From positions 7,827,001 through 7,891,000 of the forward strand of contig NZ_CP025394.1 in assembly GCF_002943525.1 (NCBI RefSeq): a stretch of 64,000 nt of DNA. Reading direction: 5' to 3'. The position numbers were made by a program, and so were the translations under genes. Origin of the DNA: Kitasatospora sp. MMS16-BH015. GTDB lineage: Bacteria > Actinomycetota > Actinomycetes > Streptomycetales > Streptomycetaceae. How positions within the stretch are numbered: the stretch's first letter is position 1; each line of letters opens with the position of its first letter. Below, piece by piece: positions 7,973 to 16,221 of this stretch. Below the pieces are notes generated by a model that searched no databases, was not told where the DNA came from, and saw only the letters and a list, made by a program, of their open reading frames with translations.

Positions 7973-8926
7973 TCAAGAGAAGCCCCGATCCCTGTCGCTC
8001 CGCCAGGCGTCGGCCACCAGCTCGGTGAGGCCGGAGCGTTCGGGTCTCCACCCGAGCGCTCCGGCGATCCGGGTGGTGTCGGCCGCCAGGTACGGAGCCT
8101 CGTTCTTCGGCGGGTGGCGGCGGACCGGCACGGGCCGGCCGGTGACCCGCTCGACGGTGGCGATGATCTCGGCCATCGAGGCCGGGGTCGCGCCCACGTT
8201 GAAGGTGTGGACGCCCGGCGCGAGCGGGGCGGTCAGCGCCAGCGCGTAGGCCCGGGCCAGGTCGGCCACGTGCACGAAGTCGCGGACCAGGCCGCCGTCC
8301 CCGTTGAGGTCCAGCTGCGGGTGGCGGCCGGCCGCCACGGCCAGGGCACGCGGGATGATCCGGGTCTCGTCCCGGTCCTCGGTGCCGCCCACGTTGAAGC
8401 AGCGCAGCACCACGCCGGTCAGCTCGCCGTTCAGCCGACCGGCCCGGGCGTGCAGGGCCTGCTCGGCGGCCAGCTTGGAGGCGCCGTACGGGTTGCCGGG
8501 CGCGGGCTCGGTGAGCTCGGTGATCGGCTGCCGCTCGGGCGCGCCGTAGACCGCCGCCGTGGAGGCGAGCACGAAGCGCGGCGGCGGGCCCGGGCCGGCG
8601 GTCACCGCGTCCAGCAGCGCCTCGGTGCCGCCCAGGTTGACCCGCCGGTACTCCTCGGCCAGCTCGCCGGAGGCCCGGCCGTTGGTCAGCGCGGCCAGGT
8701 GGCAGACTGCGTCCACCCCGGCCACGGCCGGAGCGAGGGCGACGGGGTCGCCGCGGTCGGCGTGGTCGCCGAGGTCGGCGTGGTGCACGCCCTCCACCGG
8801 CAGCTCGGGCAGCGGCTCGCCGCTCGGGCGGTGGGTCAGCGCCCGGACACGGTGGCCGTCGGCGGCCAGCCGGCGCACCACGGCGCGGCCGACGAACCCG
8901 TACGCGCCGGTGACCAGGACCAGCAT
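7973..8926 (-). CDS. NAD-dependent epimerase/dehydratase (extended SDR, UDP-glucose 4-epimerase-like)
   Basis: A 317-residue protein. The nucleotide-binding GAYGFVG (7-13) matches GxxGxxG. The catalytic set is Ser/Thr 122-123 (in ASTAAVYG) and YGASK (Tyr147, Lys151). DGGLVRDFVHVADLARAY and FNVG are typical of sugar-nucleotide epimerases, so a nucleoside-diphosphate sugar substrate is likely, though the exact one cannot be read. The gene lies downstream of hutD and its ATG overlaps the stop of a 14-codon ORF (TGATG), so it is probably translated by coupling. It ends 4 bp from the convergent oxidoreductase stop. Confidence 0.85.
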   Translation of the reverse strand: MLVLVTGAYGFVGRAVVRRLAADGHRVRALTHRPSGEPLPELPVEGVHHADLGDHADRGDPVALAPAVAGVDAVCHLAALTNGRASGELAEEYRRVNLGGTEALLDAVTAGPGPPPRFVLASTAAVYGAPERQPITELTEPAPGNPYGASKLAAEQALHARAGRLNGELTGVVLRCFNVGGTEDRDETRIIPRALAVAAGRHPQLDLNGDGGLVRDFVHVADLARAYALALTAPLAPGVHTFNVGATPASMAEIIATVERVTGRPVPVRRHPPKNEAPYLAADTTRIAGALGWRPERSGLTELVADAWRSDRDRGFS

Positions 8927-8970
8927 CAGCCCGCCCGGCCGAGCGCCGGTCCGGCGACCAGGGCCCGCAT
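8926..8970 (-). CDS. Possible 14-codon relay ORF between hutD and the SDR gene
   Basis: The hutD stop overlaps an ATG (TGATG). That ATG opens a frame encoding MRALVAGPALGRAG, whose stop again overlaps the ATG of the SDR gene (TGATG). Two successive stop-start overlaps would let ribosomes terminate and reinitiate step by step across the 43-bp gap. The peptide itself shows no motif and may have no function. It could also be chance, since GC-rich gaps give few stops. Confidence 0.25.
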   Translation of the reverse strand: MRALVAGPALGRAG

Positions 8971-9533
8971 CAGGCCGCCCGGCGGAGCGTCACCACGGCC
9001 ACCACGCCGTCCACCCGGAGCTGGTCCTCGCCCTGCTCCAGCAGCACCGCGTCGTACTCGCCGAGCACCAGATCGGCCGCGCCGAGCTCGGCGGTGCCCT
9101 GCAGACAGACCAGCAGCACCACCGCGCCCGCGGGCACCGCCACGTCCCGCTGGAAGTCGGCCAGCTCCACCTCGGCGGTGGCCCGGCCCCGGCGGGTCAT
9201 CACGTTGAAGTCGACCACCGGGCCGCCGAGCAGCCGGCAGTCGGTCTCGGCCCCGCCGTCGAAGGCGAACGGGAGGTAGGGCTTGCAGAGCTCGTGCGGG
9301 GTGCCGCCGACGGTGAGCGCCATGCCCTCGCCCCGGACCACCGTGATCACCCGGTCGATGCCCTCGAACCGGGAGAACGGTCCGCCCTGCGCCACGTCGG
9401 CCAGGCTGACCCGCCAGTCGAACTCCGCCAGCCCGGCGCCCTCGGGGTGCCCGGCCACCTCCCGCGTCACGCCGCCGCCGTTCAGCCAGGGCGTGGCCGC
9501 CCGGCTCGCGGCCCGCAGTACCCGTACCGTCAT
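8970..9533 (-). CDS. HutD/Ves family cupin protein
   Basis: A 187-residue protein starting MTVRVLRAASRAATPWLNGGG, with the family's FDWRVSLADVAQGGPFSRFEGIDR segment, a GGPVVDFNVMTRR strand and a double beta-barrel pattern. HutD proteins accompany histidine-degradation genes in some proteobacteria and may act in regulation; no hut genes are nearby here. The frame is open to 9683, but the ATG at 9533 has GAGGAGGG about 6 nt upstream and starts the conserved domain. TAGTCT near 9586 is a possible -10. It probably forms an operon with the downstream SDR gene. Confidence 0.8.
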   Translation of the reverse strand: MTVRVLRAASRAATPWLNGGGVTREVAGHPEGAGLAEFDWRVSLADVAQGGPFSRFEGIDRVITVVRGEGMALTVGGTPHELCKPYLPFAFDGGAETDCRLLGGPVVDFNVMTRRGRATAEVELADFQRDVAVPAGAVVLLVCLQGTAELGAADLVLGEYDAVLLEQGEDQLRVDGVVAVVTLRRAA

Positions 9534-9595
9534 CTGCCCTCCTCGTCCGCCACCTGCTGGTCCTCCGCAAACTGCTGGTGAGACTAGCCCACGGC

Positions 9596-9633
9596 GGTAC
9601 GGGCGGGCGCCGGCTGCGACCGGCGCCCGTACC
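9596..9633 (-). terminator. GC-rich hairpin after the beta-lactamase gene
   Basis: GGTACGGGC (from 9596) pairs with GCCCGTACC (ending 9633), with a further GCCGG/CCGGC stem inside and a small bulge. The hairpin sits in the 146-bp gap between the beta-lactamase stop and hutD, and probably separates the two transcripts. There is no U-tract, which is normal for streptomycete terminators. Confidence 0.5.
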
Positions 9634-9679
9634 GGCAGTCCGACCGGCGCCGGAGCGGCCGGGTGCGGCTGCGCCGGGC

Positions 9680-10642
9680 TCACGCCAGGGCCTCCGCGAG
9701 CAGGGCGGCGGTGGCGGCGATCAGCGGTTCGTCGGCGGGGGCGGCCTGGTCCTGCTTGGTGGCGAGCACGGTGAGCACGATCGGGGCGCGGCCGGGCGGC
9801 CAGGTGAGGCCCGCGTCGTTGGTGGTGCCGTAGTCACCGGTGCCGGTCTTGTCGGCCAGCGTCCAGCTCTCCGGCAGCCCGGCGCGGAAGCGGTGGGTGC
9901 TGGTGGTGTTGCCCTTCAGCCAGTCGGTCAGCCGGGCCCGGTCCGGCGCGTCGAGCGCGTCCCCGAGGGTGAGCCGGGCGTAGGTCCGGCCCAGGGCCGC
10001 CGGGCTGGAGGTGTCCGTCACCCGCCCCGGCTCCGCCGAGTTCAGCGCGGGCTCCCAGCGGTCGAGCCGGGTGGTGCGGTCACCGACGGACCGGCAGAAC
10101 CGGGTGACGGCGGTCGGCCCGCCGAGTTCGCGCAGCAGCAGGTTGGCCGCGCAGTTGTCGCTGTACCGGATCGCCGCCGCGCAGAGGTCGGCCACGGCCA
10201 TCCCGTTCGCGAGGTTGGCCGGCTGCCCGGTGATCGGGGCGTAGCCGGCCGCCTTCACCTCCTGCTCGGAGTAGCGGATCACCTTGGCCAGGTACGTGCC
10301 GTCCCGGTCGAGGTCGCGGAGCACGGCCGCGACGGCGATCGTCTTGAAGGTCGAGCAGAACGGGAACAGCTCCTCGGCCCGGTAGCGGACCGTGCGGCCG
10401 GTGCCGGTGTCCTGGGCGAAGACGCCGAGGCGGGCGGAGTGCCGCTGCTCCAGGGCGCTGAGCCGGTGGTCGAGGTCGACCGTGGTGTCCTTCTCGGTGC
10501 TCGGCTGCTGGGCAGGCCCGGCTTCAGGCCCGGGGTCGGGGTCGGCGCTGGCCGTGGAGCGCTCGGCGGTGGCCAGGACGACGGTGAGGCCCGCCGCGGC
10601 GGCTCCGGTGAGCACCTGACGCCGACTCGGTCGCAGCAGCAT
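9680..10642 (-). CDS. Class A beta-lactamase, exported
   Basis: A 320-residue serine beta-lactamase with all class A motifs: STFK (Ser97-Lys100), SDN (161-163), Glu197 in RWEPALN (Ambler E166) and KTG (265-267). The N-terminus RPSRRQVLTGAAAAGLTVVL contains twin arginines followed by a hydrophobic stretch, which suggests Tat export. It hydrolyses beta-lactams outside the cell; enzymes of this kind are common in streptomycete chromosomes. GAGGAC precedes the ATG by about 8 nt. No LysR-type (BlaA/AmpR) or BlaI-type regulator lies next to it in this window. Confidence 0.93.
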   Translation of the reverse strand: MLLRPSRRQVLTGAAAAGLTVVLATAERSTASADPDPGPEAGPAQQPSTEKDTTVDLDHRLSALEQRHSARLGVFAQDTGTGRTVRYRAEELFPFCSTFKTIAVAAVLRDLDRDGTYLAKVIRYSEQEVKAAGYAPITGQPANLANGMAVADLCAAAIRYSDNCAANLLLRELGGPTAVTRFCRSVGDRTTRLDRWEPALNSAEPGRVTDTSSPAALGRTYARLTLGDALDAPDRARLTDWLKGNTTSTHRFRAGLPESWTLADKTGTGDYGTTNDAGLTWPPGRAPIVLTVLATKQDQAAPADEPLIAATAALLAEALA

Positions 10643-10785
10643 GGATGTGGTCCTCTGTTCGGTGCGGGGCTTCGGGTGAGTGGGGTTCCGTTCGTGTTCG
10701 TCCCTTGGTCCGACGCCGGTGCGGGCGGTTCCGGTTCCGTTCTTGAGGGGTGGTCAGCGGCGGCGGGCGGTGCGGGCAGTGGGGC

Positions 10786-11997
10786 TCAGCGGCGGCGGGC
10801 GGTGGTGGCGAGCAGGCCGGAGAGGGCGGCTGCGGCGGCCACCGTGGTGAGCGCGGCCGGCAGGCTGGTGGCGTCCGCGAGCAGACCGATCACCGGCGGG
10901 CCGATCAGCATGCCCGCGTAGCCGAGCGCCGAGGCGGTGGCCACCCCCTGGGGGCCGCCGACCGCCCCGGCCCGGGCGATGGCCAGCGGGAAGGTGTTGG
11001 CCAGCCCGAGGCCGACCAGCGCCAGCCCGAGCAGCGCGACCGGTACGGAGGGCGCGAGCGCCGCCGTGAGCATCCCCGCGCAGGCCGTCAGCCCGCCGGC
11101 CAGCATCAGCCTGGTCTGGCCGAGCCGGACGGAGAGCCAGGTGCCGCTCACCCGGCCGGTGGTCATCGCCAGCGCGAAGGCCGCGTACCCGCCCGCCGCC
11201 ACCCCGGCGCTCGCGTGCACGTCATCGGTGAGGTGGAGGGTGGCCCAGTCGGCGAGGGCTCCTTCGCCGTACGAGCTGCAGAGGGCCGTCAGGCCGAGCA
11301 GCAGCACCAGGAGGTGGGTCTTCTTCGGGCCGGTGGGGGCGGGGGAGGCGGCCGTGGCCTTGGTGCGGACGGGCGGGGTGGGCCGCTGCTCGCGGAGCAG
11401 CACGGCGCCCGCGAGAGTGGAGACCAGCAGGCCGAGCGCGCCGCCGAGGGCCAGGGCCCAGGCGGTGGTGAGGCTGCCGGCCAGCGCGCCGCCGACCGCT
11501 GCGCCGAGCAGGCCGCCGAGGCTGTACCCGGCGTGGAAGCTCGGCATCACCGGCCGCCGCAGGGCCGCGACCAGCTCGACGGCGGCGCTGTTCATCGCCA
11601 CGTTGGCCGCGCCGTAGCCCGCGCCGAAGAGCAGCAGGCCCGCGCCGAGGGCGGTGACGGTGTGGGCGTGCGCGGGCAGCGGCAGAGCGAGGCTCAGGGC
11701 GATCAGGGAGGCTACGGTGACCTGGCGGGAGCCGTACCGGACGCAGAGCCGCCCGACCAGCGGCATGATCGCGACGGCGCCGGCCGAGATGCAGAGCAGG
11801 GCGAGGCCCAGGGCACTGTGCGAGGCGCCGACCTGGGCGCGGATGTCCGGGATTCGGACCACCCAGGCGGCGAAGAGGAATCCGTCGACGGCGAAGAAGG
11901 CGGTGAGGGCGAGGCGGGCGGGGCTCCAGGGCTTGGGGCCGTCCGGGTGAGGTGGTGGCGTGGTGGCACGGGCGCGGGTTTTGTTCAGCAGCGGCAC
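10786..11997 (-). CDS. MFS transporter (FucP/YbjJ-like)
   Basis: A 403-residue, twelve-helix MFS protein. Early segments FFAVDGFLFAAWVVRIPDIR and GRLCVRYGSRQV resemble the FucP/YbjJ branch of sugar or small-molecule permeases. I take the GTG at 11997 as the start: a -10 box TATTCT ends 6 nt upstream and a -35 TTGTCC lies 18 bp before it, so transcription should begin at the GTG. The longer frame to 12033 would begin inside the -35. It is divergent from the ROK gene, and ROK repressors often control sugar transporters, so this may be its target. Confidence 0.85.
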   Translation of the reverse strand: MPLLNKTRARATTPPPHPDGPKPWSPARLALTAFFAVDGFLFAAWVVRIPDIRAQVGASHSALGLALLCISAGAVAIMPLVGRLCVRYGSRQVTVASLIALSLALPLPAHAHTVTALGAGLLLFGAGYGAANVAMNSAAVELVAALRRPVMPSFHAGYSLGGLLGAAVGGALAGSLTTAWALALGGALGLLVSTLAGAVLLREQRPTPPVRTKATAASPAPTGPKKTHLLVLLLGLTALCSSYGEGALADWATLHLTDDVHASAGVAAGGYAAFALAMTTGRVSGTWLSVRLGQTRLMLAGGLTACAGMLTAALAPSVPVALLGLALVGLGLANTFPLAIARAGAVGGPQGVATASALGYAGMLIGPPVIGLLADATSLPAALTTVAAAAALSGLLATTARRR

Positions 11998-12003
11998 AAA
12001 GTC

Positions 12004-12033
12004 AGAATAGGGGCAGGCGGCGGACCCGGACAA
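12004..12033 (-). promoter_or_regulatory. Leaderless promoter of the MFS gene
   Basis: TTGTCC (12033-12028), an 18-bp spacer and TATTCT (12009-12004), with the GTG start 6 nt downstream. This is a good match to vegetative streptomycete promoters and decides the start of the MFS gene. Confidence 0.6.
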
Positions 12034-12122
12034 GCTCGGAGTCTCAGGCTGAGCTGAAGGGTGAGATTGAGGTGGCAGGGACGGATGAGGTGGACGGGAG
12101 TGGAGTGGCTCGGGTGGCTCGG

Positions 12123-13766
12123 ATGAGTGGTGCGGGTGCAGAGGGTACTGCTGCGGCGGGCGGTGCGGCAGGTGCGGAGGGTGCTGTTGCGGGGGGCGGT
12201 GCTGCGGGCGGTGGTGCGGGTGCGGAGGGCAGTGCTGCTGCGGCGGGCGGTGGTGCGGGTGCGGAGGGTGCCGGTGGTCTCGGCGGTGCCGGCGCGAGTG
12301 GGGAGGTGCGGCGGGTGGTGCCGGATCGGGGGCGGACCCTGCTCGGGCCGGCGCTGGCCCTGGTGCACACCGGGCAGGCGCCCACCCGGTCGGCGCTGAC
12401 CAGTGCGTTGGACGTGACCCGGGCGACGGCCGGGGCGATCAGCGCCGAGCTGGAGGCGCTCGGGCTGATCACGGTCGACTCCAGCCCGGCCGGCGGCGGC
12501 CGCGGCCGCCCCTCGCACCGGCTCGCGATCGACCCCGAGGGCCCGGTGGTGATCGCCGCCCAGCTGCACGCGGACGGACTGAGCGTCGCCCTGGCCGGGC
12601 TCGGCGGGCGGATCGGCACCCCCGTGCACCATCCGCTGCCCGCCGCGACGGATCCGGTGCGGCTGCTGCGGGCCGTGGCGGCGGCCGGCGCCGAGCTGGC
12701 CCGGGCCTCGGCCCGGCGTTGTCTGGGCGCGGGCCTCGCGCTGCCCAACCCGGTGACCGAACCGGACGGCGCCGCGCTGGCCGCCCTGCACTTCGCCTGG
12801 CCGAGCGGCACGCCGGTGGCGGACCTGTTCGCCGAGGAGATCCGCAAGGCGGACCTCGGTCCGCGCGCCCGCAGCCCCTTCCCGAACGCCGTGGCCAACG
12901 ACGCCAACCTCGCCGCCCTGGCCGAGCACCGCCACGGTGCCGGCCGCGGCGCCCGCCACCTGCTCCTGGTCACCTCGGGCCACCGAGGCGTCGGCGGCGC
13001 CCTGGTGATCGACGGCCGCCTGCACACCGGCAGCGCCGGCCTCGCCCTGGAGGTCGGCCACCTGACGGTCGACCCGCAGGGCCGCCCCTGCCCGTGCGGC
13101 AACCGGGGCTGCCTCAACGTCGAGACCGACCCGGAGGCCCTGCTCGCCGCCGCCGGCCGGGCGGTGGAACCGGGGCGGCCGGTCCTCGAGCAGGCGAGGG
13201 AGGTGGTGGCTGCGGCTTACGGGCCCCTGCGGGCGCCGGCGGTGGACGACTGCGCCCTGGCTTCCGGCGGGGGCGGCTCGGTTTCCGGTCGGGCTGTCGA
13301 CGCTCGCTCGGGCGGCCCGAGCGGGTACGACTCGGCTTCGGGCTCGAGTGAGGAGGGCCGGTCGGTGGGCCTGGGCACCTCCGGGAGTTCGACGGCCGCG
13401 GCGGCGGTGGGGCGTCCGTCCGTTGCGGCGATCGACGACTGTGCGGCGGACCCGGCCGCATCCGGTTCGGCGCCGGATCCGGCGGCCAGGGCGGCCGTCG
13501 ACCGGGCCGTGGACCACCTGGGGCTCGGGCTGGCCGGGTTGGTGAACATCCTCAATCCGGACCGGATCGTACTCAGCGGGTTGCACCGTGACCTGCTGCT
13601 CGCCGCGCCGGAGCGGCTGGCGGCTGTGGTGGCCGAGCGGTGCCTCTGGGGCCGGAGCGGGCGGGTGCCGATCGTCCCCGCCGAGGTGGTGCACGCCGGG
13701 CTGGTCGGAGCGGCGGAGCTGGCCTGGGAGCCGTTCCTCTGTGACCCGCAGTCGGTGCGGGGGTAG
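12123..13766 (+). CDS. ROK family protein (winged-helix repressor/sugar-kinase fold) with low-complexity insertions
   Basis: About 547 residues from the ATG at 12123. After a Gly/Ala-rich N-terminus (about 55 residues) comes a winged helix (TRSALTSALDVTRATAGAIS), then a sugar-kinase fold with NDANLAALAEH, GHLTVDPQGRPCPC and the zinc-binding cysteines CPCGNRGC. The ROK end LVNILNPDRIVLSG is present. Two oddities stand out: the repetitive N-terminus, and a Ser/Gly-rich stretch of roughly 80 residues (about 13240-13490) inside the kinase fold, where ROK proteins normally run without interruption. The start is uncertain because GTG codons at 12072 and 12090 are also in frame. The protein probably represses a sugar gene, perhaps the divergent MFS gene. 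Confidence 0.75.
   Translation: MSGAGAEGTAAAGGAAGAEGAVAGGGAAGGGAGAEGSAAAAGGGAGAEGAGGLGGAGASGEVRRVVPDRGRTLLGPALALVHTGQAPTRSALTSALDVTRATAGAISAELEALGLITVDSSPAGGGRGRPSHRLAIDPEGPVVIAAQLHADGLSVALAGLGGRIGTPVHHPLPAATDPVRLLRAVAAAGAELARASARRCLGAGLALPNPVTEPDGAALAALHFAWPSGTPVADLFAEEIRKADLGPRARSPFPNAVANDANLAALAEHRHGAGRGARHLLLVTSGHRGVGGALVIDGRLHTGSAGLALEVGHLTVDPQGRPCPCGNRGCLNVETDPEALLAAAGRAVEPGRPVLEQAREVVAAAYGPLRAPAVDDCALASGGGGSVSGRAVDARSGGPSGYDSASGSSEEGRSVGLGTSGSSTAAAAVGRPSVAAIDDCAADPAASGSAPDPAARAAVDRAVDHLGLGLAGLVNILNPDRIVLSGLHRDLLLAAPERLAAVVAERCLWGRSGRVPIVPAEVVHAGLVGAAELAWEPFLCDPQSVRG
12129..12290 (+). repeat. Imperfect coding tandem repeat (GAGAEG-type units)
   Basis: GCGGGTGC(A/G)GAGGG-type units recur about four times, spaced by GGCGGTGCGG-like fillers. 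They encode Gly/Ala/Glu-rich sequence at the N-terminus of the ROK protein. Such repeats expand and contract readily, so length may vary between strains. Confidence 0.6.
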
Positions 13767-14014
13767 CCGCCGAGGTGAGTAGGGCTGCCATCTCGTCCGG
13801 CAGGATGCATGGGAGTGTCGCGGTCCAGGGCGACGGCCCCACATGTGCCTCCCGGTCGTGCGGATCGGGGCACCCGGCCCGCTCCAAGGCGGCCGTTGGT
13901 CTGATGACGGTCCCGTACCTGCGGATTCGGATGCCGTCTTCGGCAGCTGTGGCTCAGGGAGCACCCAGCACTGCCCGACGACGCGCTCACCCGGCTCCGG
14001 TACCTCGCCCCGAG

Positions 14015-14970
14015 GTCGGCTGCCTCAACAAGTGCGCGATGTGCAGCCGGGCCGCCGGCAGCGACCTGTGGCGCTTTATTCCGCTCGGCCTCACCCAGCT
14101 GGCGACCGCCCTCGCCGACGGCGCCGCCGCCCGGGGCGTGCAGATCGCCGGTGGCCGCATCCACCGGCCCGGCGTGCTCTTCCCCTACCTGGACAACGAC
14201 CTCAGCTCCTGCCCCTACCGCGACACCTATGCCGAGCTGGCCCGCGACGTCCTCGGGGTGAAGATCCGCATGTCCTCGGTCGGGTTCTCCGCCCAGAACG
14301 CCGGCCTGACCGAGATGCACCGCCGGATCGTTGCCGAGTTAGGGGAGGTCTTCGACGGCATCCGCTTCTCGCTCACCCCGTACGCCACCGGCTACGTCGC
14401 CACGGCCCCGGCACCTCCTGCGACCAGTACACCGCTGACCTCGCCCACACCCCGCGGATCTGCCGGCCGCTGCTGGACTGACCGACACCACCGTGCACGA
14501 CGCGCTCGCCGGGCTGCTGGCCGTGCAGCACCGGGCCGTCCCGGTACGCCTGCACCGGCTCAGCAACGCCGACGGCGACTACTACAGCGCCGACCCCGAC
14601 TTCCACCCCGGCGGGCACTTCACCACCCTCAACCTCTACCCGGCCACCTGGAACTACGGGAGGAACGCGGCTTCGGGCGGGCCAGCCTCTCCACCGTCCG
14701 GGGCCCGATCTGGCGGATCACCCCGCTGCCCTTCACCGGCACCCGCCTGCCCGCCGCCGTCACCGGCCGCAAGATCGCGCCGACCGAGCAGCCCACCGTC
14801 CTCATCGAGGGGATGGACCCCTGCCACCTCGTCCTGGTCATGCGCGCCTCCGGCTGGCGGCTCCGCCGCTTCACCCTGGCAAGCAGATCGCCGACCTCGA
14901 CAGCCCCGCCGCCCCGGTGCGCCGGTTCGAGCTGGAACCGATCACGGACGACAACTACACCTGGATCTGA
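14015..14970 (+). pseudogene. Decayed radical SAM protein gene with several frameshifts
   Basis: Recognisable protein sequence runs in shifting frames. VGCLNKCAMCSR (about 14015-14050) has the CxxxCxxC cluster motif of radical SAM enzymes. It continues in the same frame through GLTQLATALADGAAARG and IRMSSVGFSAQNAGLTEMHRR to about 14400. Then come CDQYTADLAHTPRICRPLLD in another frame, VHDALAGLLAVQHRAVPVRL and DGDYYSADPDFHPGGHFTTL in a third, RGPIWRITPLPFTGTRLPA in the first again, and DLDSPAAPVRRFELEPITDD up to a TGA at 14970. At least three or four indels are needed, so it cannot make the full enzyme. A TTA codon occurs near 14335, unusual for this genome. The upstream start is not clear; 13767-14014 holds nothing I recognise. 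The original substrate is unknown. Confidence 0.65.
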
Positions 14971-14977
14971 CCCTCGA

Positions 14978-15010
14978 ACTGCCCACTGCCCACTGCCCAC
15001 TGCCCACTGC
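14978..15010 (+). repeat. 7-bp tandem repeat (ACTGCCC, about 4.7 copies)
   Basis: Four exact copies of ACTGCCC (14978-15005) and a partial fifth (to 15010) directly follow the radical SAM pseudogene. This is a simple minisatellite, likely variable between strains. Confidence 0.85.
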
Positions 15011-15025
15011 GCTCCAGCCTCGGCA

Positions 15026-15065
15026 GCCCGCAGGGATTCAGCCGCGTGAGTGATTCCCTGCGGGC
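15026..15065 (+). terminator. Perfect 11-bp stem-loop, probable terminator
   Basis: GCCCGCAGGGA (15026-15036) and TCCCTGCGGGC (15055-15065) pair perfectly around an 18-nt loop. It sits just behind the pseudogene and its 7-bp repeat, so it is probably the terminator of the former gene. Confidence 0.55.
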
Positions 15066-15197
15066 GCCTCCAGCAGGAGTCTGCTGTTCACGGCCGACGG
15101 TGCCGCATCGATCGGTATCTCGACCTTCCTGGCGGCTCGGTGATCAGGCCTGGTAGAGAGGAGCCCGACGAAGGAGACCAAAGGGCCGAGCGAGACC

Positions 15198-15286
15198 GGC
15201 CCACCCCCGCGTCGGCGGGGAGCACCCCGGCAAGTGGGTCCAGGCCGAGGGTTCGGTCGGCCCACCTCCGCCTCGGTGGGCACACC
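15198..15286 (+). CRISPR. Degenerate CRISPR remnant: two repeats, one 32-nt spacer
   Basis: A 29-nt unit at 15198-15226 (core CCCCCGCGTCGGCGGGG, ending GAGCAC) is followed after 32 nt by a 28-nt variant at 15259-15286 (core ACCTCCGCCTCGGTGGGC, ending CACAC). The start-to-start distance is 61 nt, exactly the type I-E period. The repeat core resembles the CCCCGCGTGCGCGGGG hairpin of streptomycete I-E repeats as I remember them. There are several mismatches between the two copies and no cas gene is in the window, so this looks like a dead array fragment. Confidence 0.55.
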
Positions 15287-15549
15287 TTCTGACCTGCGGT
15301 GCAGCGACGGCTTTGCGATTTCTGTGCCCGGATCGTGCCGCGCAGACCACCTGTCCCACCGTCACGGTACTTGCTTCAGCCGACCAGCCGGCTCTCCATC
15401 GCGCTGCCCGCCACCGCCGTGGAGCGGGCGTCGGCCGATGGCGGTTCAACACTGCCATACCTTCCGATACGGCTCACCGTCGCATCGGCGCGGGTCTGTA
15501 CGGATCCAACGCCGGGACGCTGTGCCTTCCCTGTTGCTACCTTCGCGGG

Positions 15550-16212
15550 GTGGACCGCGCACAGCTGACCGACGAGCACCCGATCCTGTTCCACATGGCC
15601 GAGGACGGCACGTGGCCCTCGATCCAGAAACATGGCTTGCTGAGCACCAAAGCCCTCGTCGACCTCTACGACCCGCCCCCGGCCGACCGCGCCGCCATCC
15701 TCCAGAACAGGCGCAGCGCGGGCTTCGTCCTGGAGGACCCGGCACGCGGCCGTGCGGTGGTCCGCGACCAGAAGCCGCTGCAACGCCTCGACCGCCTAGC
15801 GCCCGGCACCACACCGCAGGAGTTCCTCGACCTCCTCAACGGCCGGGTCTTCTTCTGGCTCACCCACGCCCGCCTCGACACGCTGCTCCGCGCCAAGGCC
15901 TACCGGGACCACGCCCAGCTGGTTCTCTACTTCGACACGGCCGAGCTCTTGGAGCGGCACGGCGCGAAGGTGCAGTTGTCCCCGTACAACAGCGGCAGCA
16001 TCACGCGGGCCAACTCCCCGGTCCGCGGGCGCGACCTCTTCTGCGATATCGACGACTTCCCGTACGACAACTGGCGCAAGAAGGGCCGATCCCGCAGCAA
16101 CGCCGTGGTGGAGCTGACCGTGGACCACGCCGTTCCCGATGCCGGCCGGCTTGCCGTCCGCGTGGAGCGCTGGCAGGGCGGCCACCGCACGGAGACCCTC
16201 CACCAGCGGTGA
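15550..16212 (+). CDS. DUF7002-like protein of unknown function
   Basis: A 220-residue protein starting (from GTG) VDRAQLTDEHPILFHMAED, then WPSIQKHGLLSTKALVDLY, a pattern I associate with the DUF7002 family. A second conserved stretch is VFFWLTHARLDTLLRAKAY. The IxKHGLLST pattern recalls the opening of ADP-ribosyltransferase-like folds (compare DUF4433/DarT), but I cannot assign activity. The frame is open upstream to 15313; I chose the GTG at 15550 because -10 TACCTT (15538-15543) lies 6 nt before it and conservation starts there. Degenerate CRISPR repeats lie on both sides. Confidence 0.65.
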   Translation: MDRAQLTDEHPILFHMAEDGTWPSIQKHGLLSTKALVDLYDPPPADRAAILQNRRSAGFVLEDPARGRAVVRDQKPLQRLDRLAPGTTPQEFLDLLNGRVFFWLTHARLDTLLRAKAYRDHAQLVLYFDTAELLERHGAKVQLSPYNSGSITRANSPVRGRDLFCDIDDFPYDNWRKKGRSRSNAVVELTVDHAVPDAGRLAVRVERWQGGHRTETLHQR

Positions 16213-16221
16213 CCACGACGA

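Noticed and set aside
15321..15350. Possible third repeat after the 15.2-kb CRISPR remnant
   Set aside because: Only the end (ACCAC) and a CCCGGATCG core resemble the repeat, and the distance is off; too weak to call.
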